This document shows positions 42,261 through 54,739 of a stretch of DNA of 64,000 bases, piece by piece. The stretch lies in assembly GCA_958295665.1 (NCBI GenBank), contig OY282560.1, forward strand, positions 313,081,236-313,145,235, in the 5' to 3' direction. This DNA comes from Tipula vernalis. Its lineage: Eukaryota > Arthropoda > Insecta > Diptera > Tipulidae. Numbering within the stretch: position 1 is the stretch's first letter; each line of letters starts with the position of its first letter. The notes under the pieces were generated by a model. The model saw only the letters and a list, made by a program, of their open reading frames with translations. It ran no database searches and was not told the DNA's origin. A program made the translations under genes and the position numbers.

Positions 42261-44590
42261 CTAATGTTGTGGTGAGAATAGATTTTTTTTAGTCAAACAA
42301 TAATTTTAGCTCTAATCTGACAGTTAGCAAAGGTCAGCATTTAAAGTTTTGGAAGTAAACGCAATATACTTGGGGTTTCTTGGTACTTCAATGTCAGGAA
42401 TTGAAATGGATAAAGTTAATGTGTGTAACACTTTAAAAATGCATTAAAACTAAATTGGCTCGAATTACTGCGATTTTTGTGTTTTGTAATGTAATTTTAC
42501 TTTACCAGTTTATTTTATGTAGTTTAAAAGCAAAGTAACACTCATTTATAACATAAAGCCGAAACTTGGGACTCGCGTATTGGAAAGTTATTGTTTTAGT
42601 CTCCTCTTCACCGAGGATATCGGTTGGGGCCCAAACGAGCTCTGTTAGCCGCTGTTGCTCCTACCACAGAAAAACCGCATATCAAATTTCAGGAAGACGA
42701 TTTTTTGTAAAATATTGAAGCCCATTTGAACCAATTTAAATGTATTGTCTTATTTTTAAACCAAACTAATACTCTTCACAATGGCACTGTGTACAAAACA
42801 GCAATTGAAATATTAAGTCAAAATTATTCGTCTTCTGGTAAATTTCTCGATCAAAAACCATCATCTGTATACTGTACAGTACATTCATGTATTTTAAGAA
42901 ATTTTACGCGATTTCTTTGAAAATATTGTGAACGAGCGCGAATACGTGAATTAAAATTAATAAAAAAAGAAAACAACAAATCTTATTATATACTCGGCCG
43001 ATGACTAATAAAATTGTTAATTTTTTTGTTGCTTATATATTCACAATGTTTTGTGCGGTATTCAGGGAAATTAAAATGACGTTATGACTAAAGACTTCTT
43101 TTTAATCACAATATTGTATAAACATTACAGCGTATCGCGGGCAAAGGAAATTGAGGTTTCTTACATGCATATACTTATAATATACATACTTGTGTTTTGA
43201 TATGTAAACAAGAAAATACACAAACATTTGTATGTTTATATAGGTGTAAGAAAAAAAAAAAATTATTGTATATAATGAATACATAATGTCTACTAATTTT
43301 AGGTGAATGAATCATAAATGTTATTTTTATTTTATATTTTTCATTCGATATGTTTTTTTACATACTTAATGTTCAGAAAATACATTATTTTGCGATATAA
43401 TGTGCCAGTTTGTACAAACGCATGTTTGTAAACAAAAAATATGAAATATTATGGCGGCTCATTAAATCAAATATCTTACCATAAATAGTAGGTTATTCTA
43501 AACGTCCTTCAAACCAAACCTCTATGAATTTTTTTTAGGTCGATTTTATTTTGGTCCAAATCTACGAGTAATAAACATGTGGTGTGATATAAAATGTATA
43601 CATTTCTCTATAATTCAATAAATATTTTTATCTAATTACAGCCCATTTTATCATAATTCATAATTCAATGGAAAATATTTGTCGTTTCGTTTTTTTTAGT
43701 GGTTTTGTTTATTTTAATTTGTTAGATGTATTTGCAGGAATATGTAGTTAAATTCTTCTAATAAAAAGGACTTCCGCCCAATATTAGAAGGTGTCGACTG
43801 TATATTCATGCGAATTCGTAATACAAAAAAAAATCGCCAAAAATAGTTTAAAATTGATGGTTGACTCAGTTCAAAATTCAGTGCTTCGCACAAAATACCA
43901 ACGTAATACAAGGGCTCAAAAGTTTCCTGTTTTTAATTTAAAACATTGTTTAATGTTTTTATTTAATCTTCAATATAATCTCCTTTTAACTCAATACCAA
44001 TCCAATAAGTTCGGCTTGAGAATATTTAGCAAATTTGGCCATGTGTGGAGCTAACTACCGCAAAAAAATTTGGTTTGGCTTTTTATAATAACGCTTTGAT
44101 TTGTTTTCCCATTGTGAGAGAAAGAACACTTTGCACACCGCACTGCATGACCGCTGTTAAATTATCCGCTATTAAAGGTTCAAATTAAAATTCTGCCGGT
44201 ACAAAATGCACAGAAAATTTTTAAATTGAAATTTTTCCCATTGCAACGCGAATTATGCCGACTAAAACTTAATGTTCCTGTGCAGTTTGGCAGTTTCCCT
44301 AGTGCACTCTTTAAATCGATCGCAGTTAATTTCTCGCCCTATAACCTTGGTATGGCACTCCATTACCTAAAGTGGTTGTGTCTGGAAATTTGAAAAATTT
44401 AGCTAAAATATTAAGACGTACTCCGGGATTTAAAATTTTACATTGTCTTATCTTATTTTGTTATTTTAAATAGGAAACCTGTAAATAAAATAACATAACA
44501 TGGATTTTATCGTGCCGAATATTGGCCTACAGAATATTGGGATTTTCCCAAAATCTATTGGATGTACAATTGTATTTCATACCTTTTTTA
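42261..44590. other. Long non-coding region
   Basis: No gene recognised. A short open stretch at 42,726-42,920 has no family match. Poly-A and AT-rich tracts dominate. Confidence 0.35.
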
Positions 44591-44599
44591 GGGAAATAA

Positions 44600-45480
44600 A
44601 AGACATTTGTTTGTATAGAAAATGAGCTGCTTCATCGGAAATTACAAACTTCGCCCATTGTTTAGGCAATGGGTGGATTCCCCGAAGGAAGAACTTTGGT
44701 TGTTTGGAGGTAATCCAGTCATCGACCCATTTTTTGATGTCTTTCTAAGAACGGAAGTGCTGCTCAGCCAGGTAATCTTAAAGAGCAATGTCTGACGGCG
44801 GGTGGGGTAGAATTTCCCAATTCTGCCCTCAAAGTCAGTAATCGCAACGTGTGGCCTAGCGTTGTTATGTTGTAAAATAATTTTACCGTGTCTCTTGTTC
44901 CATTCCGGTCGTTTTGCAGCCAGAGCTTGCTTTAAAGCCGTCAATTTTCATCGATAAACTGGTCCATTAATGGTTGCACCCTGTTTCAGCAACTCGTAAT
45001 AGATGGCACTTTATGATCCCATAATATACACAACATCACCTTCGAACCATGGATATTTGGTTTTGGCGTGAACGGCCATGGGCCACATCTGGATTGATCC
45101 GCACTGGTTTGCACTTTGGATTGTCATAATGGATCCACTTTTCATCTCCAGTGATGATCCAATGGGAAAACCCCTTCCTTTATTGTTGAAGCAACAATTC
45201 TTACATGGGTTTTCGTATACGTTGCGAAACACATTGTTGGGTAACTTTCAACTGTTCTGACAATTGTTTTCAGTCTGACAAGAATTTTGGTTCAGTAATG
45301 CTTCTAATTCCCCATCTTTAAATTTTTTTGGTCCACCTTTACGTTTTTTTGCCTCTTACGTCGAAATCACCAACTTTGAATAGTTGAAATCACTCTTTGT
45401 ATGTTGTATTTTATGGAGCATGTTCGCCGTAATCTTCCACGAGCAAACCATTTCTTTCCGTTGCACAAAATTATTGAAGT
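44600..45480 (-). pseudogene. Mariner transposase remnant (mutated catalytic Asp)
   Basis: Read leftward: FRNVYENPCKNCCFNNKGRG, a frameshift, the ITGDEKW region, NPKCKPVRINPDVAHGRS (about 45,232-45,060), then LKQALAAKRPEWNKRHGKII and LQHNNARPHVAI at 44,935-44,845. The second catalytic position reads HNN where active mariners have HDN, so this copy had lost activity or decayed. Downstream pieces (WVDDWITSKQPKFFFGESTH-like in shifted frames, 44,735-44,650) complete the C terminus. Terminal repeats were not identified. Confidence 0.85.
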
Positions 45481-45720
45481 GAAATGTCACTAGGTATTAT
45501 TCAAGCTTGACATCTAACCTACAAAAAACATGTATTGCCCGATTGAATTGAAATGCAAGCAGTGATACTGGGCCTGGTTTATAATTCGCATGGTGCGGTA
45601 CAGAGTTCCTTATCTATTTTGATTTATTTTGTAGCGGTGAAATAAAGAAAAAATTGTACACTGGACCGCGCCATGCAAATTATCAAACAGACCCACTTTG
45701 GTTAGTATCAACCTGCAAAC

Positions 45721-46123
45721 GACACCTGTCAAAATTTCTTAAGAATTTTTCAAAAAAAAAAAAAATCCTGTTTATTTCGCGTAAACAGTCCCAAACAGCG
45801 CTTTGAATGACTACCAAATGATATCTTAAGGATATCAGCTATCTTAAGCACCTTCACTTTGCGATTGTCCATCACGATTTTGAGTTTTTTTTTTTAGGTT
45901 TTCTGGAGTAAAAACCTCTTTGGACGATCATTAAAAAGCCCAAGTCTTATTAATTTTTCTGGGAACAAGCAATTTTCCAAGGCATGTAATTCTACAACTA
46001 AAATCATGTCCTCCGACACGAAACTCAGTTTTTTCCATTGTTTTGAAAATTACAAAATTAGCGCCACTTAAACTGTAGTTTGACAACAAATGATCGAAAT
46101 GTTATGAAATTTTGACAGGTGTC
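45721..46123 (-). mobile_element. Internally deleted mariner with terminal inverted repeats
   Basis: GACACCTGTCAAAATTTC at 45,721-45,738 is perfectly repeated in inverse at 46,106-46,123. Minus-strand coding traces inside read MEKTEFRVGGHDF (from about 46,040) and KIVMDNRKVKVLKIADILKI (about 45,880-45,820), the N-terminal helix-turn-helix region of a mariner transposase. The catalytic region is gone. About 400 bp in length, so it is a non-autonomous derivative. Confidence 0.75.
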
Positions 46124-46239
46124 GACCAAAGATGATATGAATATGTAATTATAGGCACCATCTGTTGATTAGTCCCGGGACTTATTGATCGATATGTTAA
46201 CTTTTTAAATAAATGTTTTGTGAATAATTTGGAAATACC

Positions 46240-47240
46240 AGAGAGCCTGAAATGAATAAATGAAGCGGAAGATAATCGTGACCTAAATTCGCAGTTTGAC
46301 AGCGTCAAAAGCGGATTCTACTTGGTGCCTACCCATACCTTCAACGATATAGCAATATTCTTGGAAATGTCGTTAAAAATCTTTCTCATTAAAATTTTGT
46401 ATTTAAGACATTCGTTGTCGCTTTTCCTGCCTACATCCAGTTCTATTTCAAAACCTTCATCTTGCGAGGAGGACACGGTTTTAGTTGTAGAATTACCTGC
46501 CTTGGAAAATTGCTAGTTCCCGGAGGCTTCCGATGAATTTAAGCATTAGAATATGCTAAGTTTGTCAAGTCTTCAAGCAATATCCGGGAGTTCTCGGGTT
46601 GCGTTCATTATTTACGATCTACTCAGTAAAATCTTGTAGATCGACATAAGCACTAGCAAAGGTATGTGTGTTTGAGAACAGATCCTCAACTTTGTAGAAA
46701 CCTAAAAAATTTATGCTATTTATAAAAACATATATAATTGTAGGAGCAATCAGCATACTGAAGAGTCGCCATTTTAAAGTTAGGCTTTGTCAGATTTGGT
46801 TAGCACCAAATCTCTTGAACCAGCAGCAACTACTTCTTCACAGTAATTTTTCAAAATGAGAATATGACGGATTGCGAATGTTACAGTATCCAATGATTGC
46901 GTAAGCCGATATAATTCAAGCAGACCGTAGCGTATATCTCAACAAACTTCTTCGTGTAATATTTGTTTAATTCATCCTATAGATTGCCAACTGTAAACTG
47001 TTTAGTCTCCTTCACCTAAGTTGCTTTGATGGAAATATGAGGCTAGAGTCGTTAACCCAATTTACAGCTTCGTTCTCGCCTGGTTCTTGATTTTCTTCTA
47101 GTTCAGATTGTTCGTCTTTCAACGGAATATTTTCGTTTTCCTCACTTTATTTGTGACACGACACATGTCATGTTCCCTGCATTGCAGAAATGTTTTGATT
47201 TTTAAAAATCGAATTACGAAATTAATCGCTGCAGAATTAA
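46240..47240 (-). pseudogene. Second hAT transposase relic
   Basis: Minus-strand pieces match the hAT at 30,583-32,606: VAAAGSRDLVLTKSDKA (about 46,830-46,780) corresponds to VAAAGTRELQVTKAEWDE there, and DLFSNTHTFASAYVDLQ (about 46,680-46,630) corresponds to ENLFKNTHFLAGVYVNS. Much more decayed, with no ends found. Confidence 0.6.
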
Positions 47241-47589
47241 AATTCAACGCTGCTTAATCTGCAGTATTGATGAATTTTTTAACACTCCGTATCTTTTTTT
47301 TTTTAATCAAACATGACAATGGCACCCACATGATTTATGGAACGGAAGCGATGAGTTTAAAATGTGGTTTTGTAAAATGGAGTTTACTAACCAAACAAAA
47401 TTGTTACACGATATAACCTTAAAAATTACAGTAAGGTTCAGAATAAAACAAAGTGAAATTTCAAATAATGAGGTGTTTGCAAAGTACTTTTAGATTTTTT
47501 TAACTGTTCAAAAATTATAAATTGCAATCAACCTACAATATTTTTGTATTCAAATAGAAACTGTGCGAATATTTCTTTTTCTTTCTAAA

Positions 47590-47997
47590 GGGTGGTCCAT
47601 CTAACGTTTGCAATTTAATTTGGCTTTAAATTCAAAGACGAATGAATATTTTTCAAAACAGTTTAACTTAGGGGCAACCTCGATTTGATCTTTCAAGTCT
47701 TGGATAGTCTCTCAGTTTATTAGTCTCAGTTTATCCAATAACAATCCAGTTTCATGAACTCGCTTCACAAATTGATCCACAAATTGCATTGTAGGCATTT
47801 TCTTTCTACTGAATTTTCCACGTAAATTTCCTACACTTTGGGTAGAAGACTCACCACTTTGAAAATAAGTTTTCAATATTTCCCAATTTTGTTCAAGCGC
47901 AAAGCGACCCATTTAGTAAATGTCAAACATTAAAATGACGTGTTGCAACACTCGAAATAACCGGTAGTTGAAATAGCAAACGCTAGATGGACCACCC
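47590..47997 (-). mobile_element. Short Tc1/mariner-type deletion derivative (HTH, DUF4817-like)
   Basis: GGGTGGTCCATCTAACG at 47,590-47,606 is inverted at 47,981-47,997 with one mismatch, and the repeat extends to about 21 bp. The inside carries a minus-strand open frame, 47,912-47,712 (GRFALEQNWEILKTYFQSGE, then SVGNLRGKFSRKK and FVKRVHETGLLLDK). This is the helix-turn-helix domain found at the start of many arthropod transposases (DUF4817 type). No catalytic domain remains in this 408-bp unit. The frame has stayed open although it cannot encode an active enzyme, which may be chance. Confidence 0.75.
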
Positions 47998-48409
47998 GTT
48001 ATTTGCATGTTTGGGTTTGTTCAGTGTTCTTGTTTAATTATTAAACCTGAAATAAACCACGATTAGCTAATTTTGAAGAGTGGTTGCGATTTAAAGGCTG
48101 CAAGAAAAATGTATTTCCAGGAGAAACATTTTTTCGAAACAAAAATGATTAAAAGCGGATGAAATTTTGACCTACCAAATACCTCGTAAATGCCACAGTC
48201 AATTTTTAGCGTTTGAGTCGCGAGCTACTATGATGATGATGAATTCATCTTTGATTCACTGTTGGGGCCAGCAATTGGTTTGAGCCACCTTACATTTCAC
48301 TGATACCGGATGACGGGAAGGTACCTAATGTTCAGGGGTTGCAAATTCAAATTTAAAATTCTAGAACTCTGGTTCTGAGGCTACAAACTAGGGTTGCTTT
48401 GGATGTTCC

Positions 48410-48665
48410 TAATTTTTTGATTATGTATTTTGCCTTGTGGTATGAGAAATAGGTCGCATAATTTACGCTCCTGAACTGGGGAAAGCCACATGATAAAGAT
48501 TTGATCTATCGCGCTGCTGCCAAGCAAGATAAATTGACCGGGGTCGCTCGTAATTTCTAGTATAGATTGAGTTCATTTTTCATGAATTCGGTGAATCGGG
48601 GTGGAGTATCTAGGTTGAAGTCACCGGTGGTGAACAGGATGACCATTTTTGTAGTTTTCGTTTTA
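48410..48665 (-). pseudogene. Endonuclease/exonuclease/phosphatase-domain relic
   Basis: Read leftward: TTGDFNLDTPPRFTEFMKNE (about 48,640-48,580) and, after a frameshift, SVNYATYFSYHKAKYII (about 48,465-48,415). The GDFN motif followed at a distance by a YFSYH motif is the pattern of EEP endonuclease domains in insect mobile elements (helicase- or LINE-associated). The parent element cannot be named. Confidence 0.5.
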
Positions 48666-48699
48666 CGGTGATTAAGCATTAGCTAAATTAAATGGGGTG

Positions 48700-51490
48700 G
48701 GATACCTTGACAAATTGTAACCGTCGATCTGAACTTCTACAACACACTTGTCCCCTTTGCTGCAGGCGGGTTTCATGCGGTAACGTTGGATTATAGATCT
48801 GGTGCTGACAAAAGCGATAGTGGAAGCTCATTGTTAAATTTTTCAGAGTTTATTACGAAAATACCGTCATTAAATTCATTATCTAGAGGACAGCTCTAGA
48901 CAAAGTAGGAACGGGTGGGTGTATGAAATATTTTTTGAAAATTAGGTTTCTTGTTTTTAAATTGTTTTCAAATTTCTGTTTTGCATCGTGCACATAGCTT
49001 ATTATGCGTATGAGTCGCTCACGAGATATTTCTATATTTTATGCGATGAGAGCACGAAAATTATATGTGATTTTCACCCAACTATGTATCGATCGCGTCT
49101 GATATCGCACGTGCCAATGTATTTACATACTCATATACCGAAATATAAGACATTTTACATCAAGAAATTACGTCTGTCAATCATTCCAATTAGCATGGTT
49201 CAACTGTACCACCTTCACAAATATTAAAATTAACATGTATTTTGTTTATAGTGGAGTTGTGTAGTACATACAACTTTCTTATGTATACAGACGATAAAGA
49301 AATTAAAAACTTTTATCGATGACATAATTTTTTATTTATCGAAATAAAATTTGGTTAATATTTTTTAGTAAGACAGCAACCGTGAAGCGATTAAGTCGCG
49401 AATTTATATTAAATTATTATAGTTCAATTTTGCACGGTAGTTTTGTTTCTTGAAGTTGTTCATATTTTATTATTGTGTGTATTGTGTTTGTAATAAAATT
49501 TGATGTGAATAGTGTGACGCTATTTATTTGTAATAATACATAATTAGTGACAGATAAATTCTATGACTAACAATAAGTGCAAACTGTAGAGGTTTAAAAG
49601 GAAAACCATATAATGTGAGTTGCATATTGATAATTAACGCATTTTCTGACGATTGTGTTAAAATACTATATATAGAAAATAAAAGTTGTGGTGATAATAA
49701 ATAAAAAAATTATCATATTGTGATGTCCGGTATTATGAGTGAGGCTCAAGTTTACTTATTGTATTTGGATAAGAGATCATTTTGTCTATATTGTGTTCTG
49801 ATTTTGCAATTAAAAACTATTTAGCCAAACCCGCCTGGCGTCTGTTATTAATTAAATATAGACTAAACTACGTATTGCCCAATTTTATGATCAATGAATG
49901 ATAATCGGTTTATGACGACGATTGATCGATTTTAAAATGTTTTTCATTACGAGCGTAAATATTTTTTTACTCCGCAACGAAAATGAATCATGATGATCTT
50001 AATGATCTCAAATTTTAGTGATCATCTTTGTGAAGGGTATATTTTGTTAATAAAGAATGTGGAATGATTTTTTTTTTGTTTTGGAAGAAAACGGAAAAGA
50101 TTTGATTAAGATGAAATCATATGGTTATTTTAAAATAAATAAAATGCTTGAATTTCATCATTAATTGTTTGAATATTTTCATTATTTACAATATCAAGAC
50201 ACACATACGAGTGTATGTTGTTTGTAGACGAAACTCTGATGTTTATGTATACTCATCGTCTTGAAATATTCATATAGGCTAACGCATGTTTTTGGAGGTA
50301 CTTGTTTGTCTAACAACGGCAAATTTTGCATTTGCTAAATTATAAAAGGCGTTCATTTTTTGTGAATATAAACGTAAATTATAATATTTTAAATGTTTAA
50401 CTTGATAACCATATCTCAATTTTTTGGTTTTATTTTAATTTTATTTTTGCTTGATATTATCTAAATTATGTAGGTAGAATTTTTATCTTTGTTTAATGAC
50501 AATTTTTGTTGGGCTTGTCCACTATAAATGTTGACTATTATTTTATGTTGTTTGAAAATTGTATTGTATCATCGAATATGACGATTTATTCCTGGAACTC
50601 TTCACACACTTGTTAAATCAGTTCGTGAGTATTGGATTACAAATTTCCTTATCTGCTGTTGGTTGTATTTTGATGACCGACGTTTTGTCTTTGGACAAAA
50701 CTACTACTTTTGTAGTATTATTGAACTGATTCATTTTTACAATCCCTGATACCAAATCTTAAGGAACTTATTTACTAGATGGGAGAAGTAATCAAGTATA
50801 GTGAATCTTATAAGTAATCAAGTAATATGTCTCCCTTATTTATGAGCAAACAAATCGGTGGAAGAATATCCATATTTGTAAGACATATGTATTAGTTATT
50901 TTTCCCCTACCGCTCTAATTTCTTCCTTTTTTGAGGAAATTTTCGGTGACATTTTTGCTTAGGAATGATTTGCTGAGTATCGGGAAAGACATGAGACTAC
51001 ACAAATCCCCGTGATGTATAATCCTTTCTTACAACAACTCCTTTGTTTTGCACTTCCAAATCCGTCCAACTGAGGTCGCAAGAACTACGTTATTGTGTTA
51101 CGGCATACTCTAATGGGATTGATATTTAATTTGATATGTGTGAAATTTCCAAATTTAGAAGTATGGTAAAACTCAAATCTAATTTTTGTCTGAATTTAAG
51201 ATGACTTTAAATTTGCTGATATCGATAAATAATCAAAATTTGAAGTAAATTTAAAATTTAGTTAAATTCCATAAATTTTTTTTAGATAATTTTTGAAGAA
51301 CATTCACTTAAATTTCCACAAATAAAATTTTAAATAGAACGTATTCCAAAAAAAATGTAACCAGAGGGGTCAATTTTTTTATTCACTCGGTCATTATTTT
51401 TCCCTGTTTGCTTTGATTGTTTTCTATTTTAAAAAGACAAGGAAAGATTCTAAACTGCACTGCACAATGTGCTTCTGTTGAAAAATACGA
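48700..51490. other. Long non-coding region with a candidate first exon
   Basis: No coding gene recognised. The stretch 49,430-49,614 resembles a spliced 5' UTR: it lacks ORFs and ends in ATAAT followed by a consensus donor GTGAGT (49,615-49,620). It is a possible alternative first exon of the integrin gene. This is inference only. Confidence 0.25.
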
Positions 51491-52410
51491 ATACTATTGG
51501 GTATATGTAAAAGTAAGTTCTGTTTTTTGGTTAAAATTATATGTTTATTTAGCAAGTATATAAAAGTAGTTCATTATTCAAAGTATGCTTCATCAGAAGC
51601 CACAATCTTTGCCCATTTTTTAGACAATTCACGGATTCCCTTTCTGAAAAAGTCGTCGTCTTTTGAAGCGATCCTTTCATCAAGCCAATTTTTGATACTT
51701 TATTAAGACGTGAATGAGAAGGAGCAATGTCTGGCGAATATGGTGGGTGGGATAGAACTTCCCAGTCCGGCCCTTCTAGGTAGGTTTTTGCGTTGTCATG
51801 CTGTAAAATCAGTTTATTGTCTCTATTCTCCCATTCTGGTCGATTATCTGGAACAGCTCAGTTTCAGAAGGTTTCAGTAGCTCCTAATATACTGTGACTT
51901 TCATGACCCACCAAATGTACGAGCATAACCTTATCACAATGAACATATCGCTTTCGCTGTGATGAACCAGCTTCACCAGGCTTTACCCAAGCTTTTTTAC
52001 GTTAAGATTCTCGTAGTAAAACGATTTTTCATCTCCCGTCACAAATCGATGCAGAAAACCCTTTCTTTGATCTCTTTGAAGAAGCATTTCAGAAATGATT
52101 TTTCGACATTCCATCAGAAAGGCAGATATTAATTCAATTGTTATCAAATTCCCAAATTTTTGAACCATCCTCATTCCATGTAAACATCTACAGACAACGG
52201 ATTGATCAACATTCACTGCTTCTGCCAATTCTTGTTGGGTTTGTGTGTTGTCTTCATCAAATAATTCTTGCAATTTTTCAACTTCAAATTTTTTCGGTCT
52301 ATCTTCACGTTTAACGTCTTCAACATCGAATAAACCTTCTTCAAATTGCCTAAACGTCACAGGTAGGTGTTCACAAACCTTTGGCAGGTGTTCACAAATA
52401 TAATTTTTTT
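51490..52410 (-). pseudogene. Mariner transposase remnant
   Basis: The frame from 52,360 to 51,983 reads FRQFEEGLFDVEDVKREDRP, then LFDEDNTQTQQELAEAVNVD (the second helix-turn-helix) and RKGFLHRFVTGDEKSFYYEN, whose D is the first catalytic Asp. A broken frame follows with LILQHDNAKTYL (second Asp) and HPPYSPDIAPSHS (third Asp) at about 51,810-51,725, so the DD34D set is present but out of frame. TTGGGTATATGTAAAAGTAAG at 51,497-51,517 resembles a mariner terminal repeat. The N-terminal first helix-turn-helix is missing. Confidence 0.88.
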
Positions 52411-52609
52411 TTAGAATTGGAAGATATTTTGGTAAAATTTAGGAAATCTTAATGCAAGAAATCTAAAAAAAATAGTCAGAAATTGGAGCAATATCTTACA
52501 TAATTTTCTCAAATCAATTGCCAGAATATTTAAGGCTGATAAATATATTATTCTCGTGAGAATAATAAACCATCAAAGATCATGTAGAACCTAATGCTAA
52601 TCAACTGAA

Positions 52610-52860
52610 AATCAGAAATAGAGGAGGATAAGGTCATCGTGGCTGTATTCTCCGAATTTAAGAGAGCCTTTCCAACTATAGATACAAATATTTTGCTCAA
52701 AAAGTTGTCAACCTGAGGACCTGAGGAATTAGTTTTGGGCCTTCACTTTTTATACTATAAACCAATGATACGGTCAATATTATCGCGGAATGCTAGATTA
52801 ATTTGTTTACAGATGATATTCTAATTTTAGTTGATGAAGTAACAAAGGGAGGAAGCTGTT
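52610..52860 (+). pseudogene. LINE reverse transcriptase relic
   Basis: VIVAVFSEFKRAFPTIDTNI followed by LLKKLST (52,640-52,710) is the RT segment around the first catalytic Asp. In a shifted frame INDTVNIIAEC and then LFTDDILIL (52,760-52,840) is the xxDD active-site region. Roughly 60 residues are missing between them. Confidence 0.65.
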
Positions 52861-54322
52861 TCAAAAATTCATTCATACCCATTATCTTCAAAATAAAACT
52901 GCAAGGCAATTTCTGCTGTCATTTAACATTGCCAGGTAAAAAAGATGAGGGAGAAGATTAAGATATGCTAAGCTTGGCCATATCGCTTAAAGGGACGACT
53001 AGAAGTTGCCATATCGTATTGCATAAAATCCAAACTTTATCATATAATTGTCGGTTGTCAAGGTTAAATGACCACAGGAATTGTCATGCAGACACATTTT
53101 TATGATCAGGAGATGATAATAGTTTTGTCTTATGCTTCATAAAATTCTTACTTTCTTTAATATTGTTGGACTTTCATTCGATTTTTGGTATATTAAGTGG
53201 CCTGAATCTAACGTTTTAACTAGATAAAAGATTTTTGTTGAAATTACGAAAGAGGGTTACAATTTCTAGCATGTTTGAGTGCCAATTGTAGCGCCGTGAA
53301 AAATGATCTGAAACAGAAGGGCAAAAGGATGTGGTCAGTATATATATGCTTGTAGTTACTTGATAAACCTAATCTTTTAATAATATGTTAAGAATTAGAA
53401 AAATTGCATCGGTGTAGCCCGATCGGTTCAATAGTCTCTGAACAATCTTTGGCACCGAAAAAAACACCCCGCTGCTCTTTAGTTCGTATACCTGCGCTCG
53501 GCGCTCTGAGTAGAATGAAAGGGAGTCTCGGAAATTGGGTCTATTTATAAGAGCTTGGAATTTTCGCCTAAGTCATGGAGTTTTTCGTATTCTACACAAT
53601 AACTTTTAAGGCCAAAAAAAAAAACAATTTTTTGAAGGTTCTAAATGGTTGATGCAACCGCTAAACTGAATGACGCGTCCCCTAAAATGAATGAATAGAA
53701 AAAAGGTTAAATTAGCTTTGCAAAAATGCTTTTTGAAAAAGCCAGCTACCTCCCAAAGACATTATGTAATCGACATTGCTTTTTTTTAATGATGTTTAAT
53801 TTTATACGATAGACCTTAGTAAAGATTACCTTCCTAAGTTTCTCTAATTCTAACGTTATGTTGGTAAGATTCTCAAAATTCGATATTTTAAAATTTTTGG
53901 AATAATTTATTTATTAGATAACAGTGTGATCAGAAAGTAGTAAGACTTTTAAATAAAACACAAACAGCTTGTTATTATCTCAAATTTATTTCATACCCTT
54001 CAAAGTAATCTCAGTCGGATAAAATACTCCACTTCCTTGACATAATGGTCATCGGTAGACGTCGAAGGAAGGCAAGGATGTTCATAGTCTTCAACGTGTT
54101 CTCTGCATCTTTGAACAATTTACACCTATTAAAAACACTCGCTGTGGAAACATTTTGGAAGCCGAAATTCACATTAGCATTAACTACTAAAGATATTGAC
54201 ACAAAATTTTACACAGATGTCTGTTAGGATGCTTTCAACCTAAGAAAAAACCTACTCATTTGGGCCCGCACGATCTAAATACATATACAGGTTTGAATGA
54301 GGATCCGATAGAAATGCGACAT
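52861..54322. other. Mostly non-coding, possible Tc1/mariner end
   Basis: No gene supported. AGTGTGATCAGAAAGTAGTAAG at about 53,922-53,943 has the look of a transposon end, and minus-strand frames near 54,200-54,010 (GSGVFYPTEITLKG) may be transposase C-terminal residue, but evidence is thin. Confidence 0.25.
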
Positions 54323-54702
54323 TTCAAATCGCGATATTCCAAAACGCGATATAACGAAACGAGATAAAATACAAAACGCGATATTTCAAAACGCGATATG
54401 GTACAAAACACGATATGGTACAAAACGCGATATTTCAAAACGCGATATGATACAAAATGCGATATTTCAAAACACGATATGGTACAAAACGCGATATTTT
54501 AAAATTATTAGTCTTCCTTCATTTCACTTATAAAATTTTCCATCACCATAATGATGAAATTGAACATGTACGATTTAACTAAGATATGCGTTTTTAAATA
54601 TCGCGTTTATATCACGTTTTGAAATATCTCGTTTTGTACCATATCGCGTTTTAAATATCGCGTTTTAAAATATTGTGTTTCAAATGGGACGCGTTTAAAT
54701 GC
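54323..54702. repeat. AAAACGCGATAT arrays forming a fold-back
   Basis: About ten copies of AAAACGCGATAT joined by TTTC or GGTAC spacers occupy 54,323-54,500. The reverse orientation (ATATCGCGTTTT) fills 54,592-54,702. An about 90-nt unique spacer (54,501-54,591) separates the arms. Confidence 0.9.
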
Positions 54703-54739
54703 CACTAAGTTGCGAGATGATTTGAGGTTTTTTAGTTAA

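Noticed and set aside
53400..53540. tRNA- or snRNA-like sequence (GTAGCCCGATCGGTTCAATAGTC)
   Set aside because: B-box resemblance is partial and no cloverleaf can be drawn.
54323..54702. CRISPR-like array
   Set aside because: The 4-5 nt spacers are themselves repeated and half the units are inverted; eukaryotic context.
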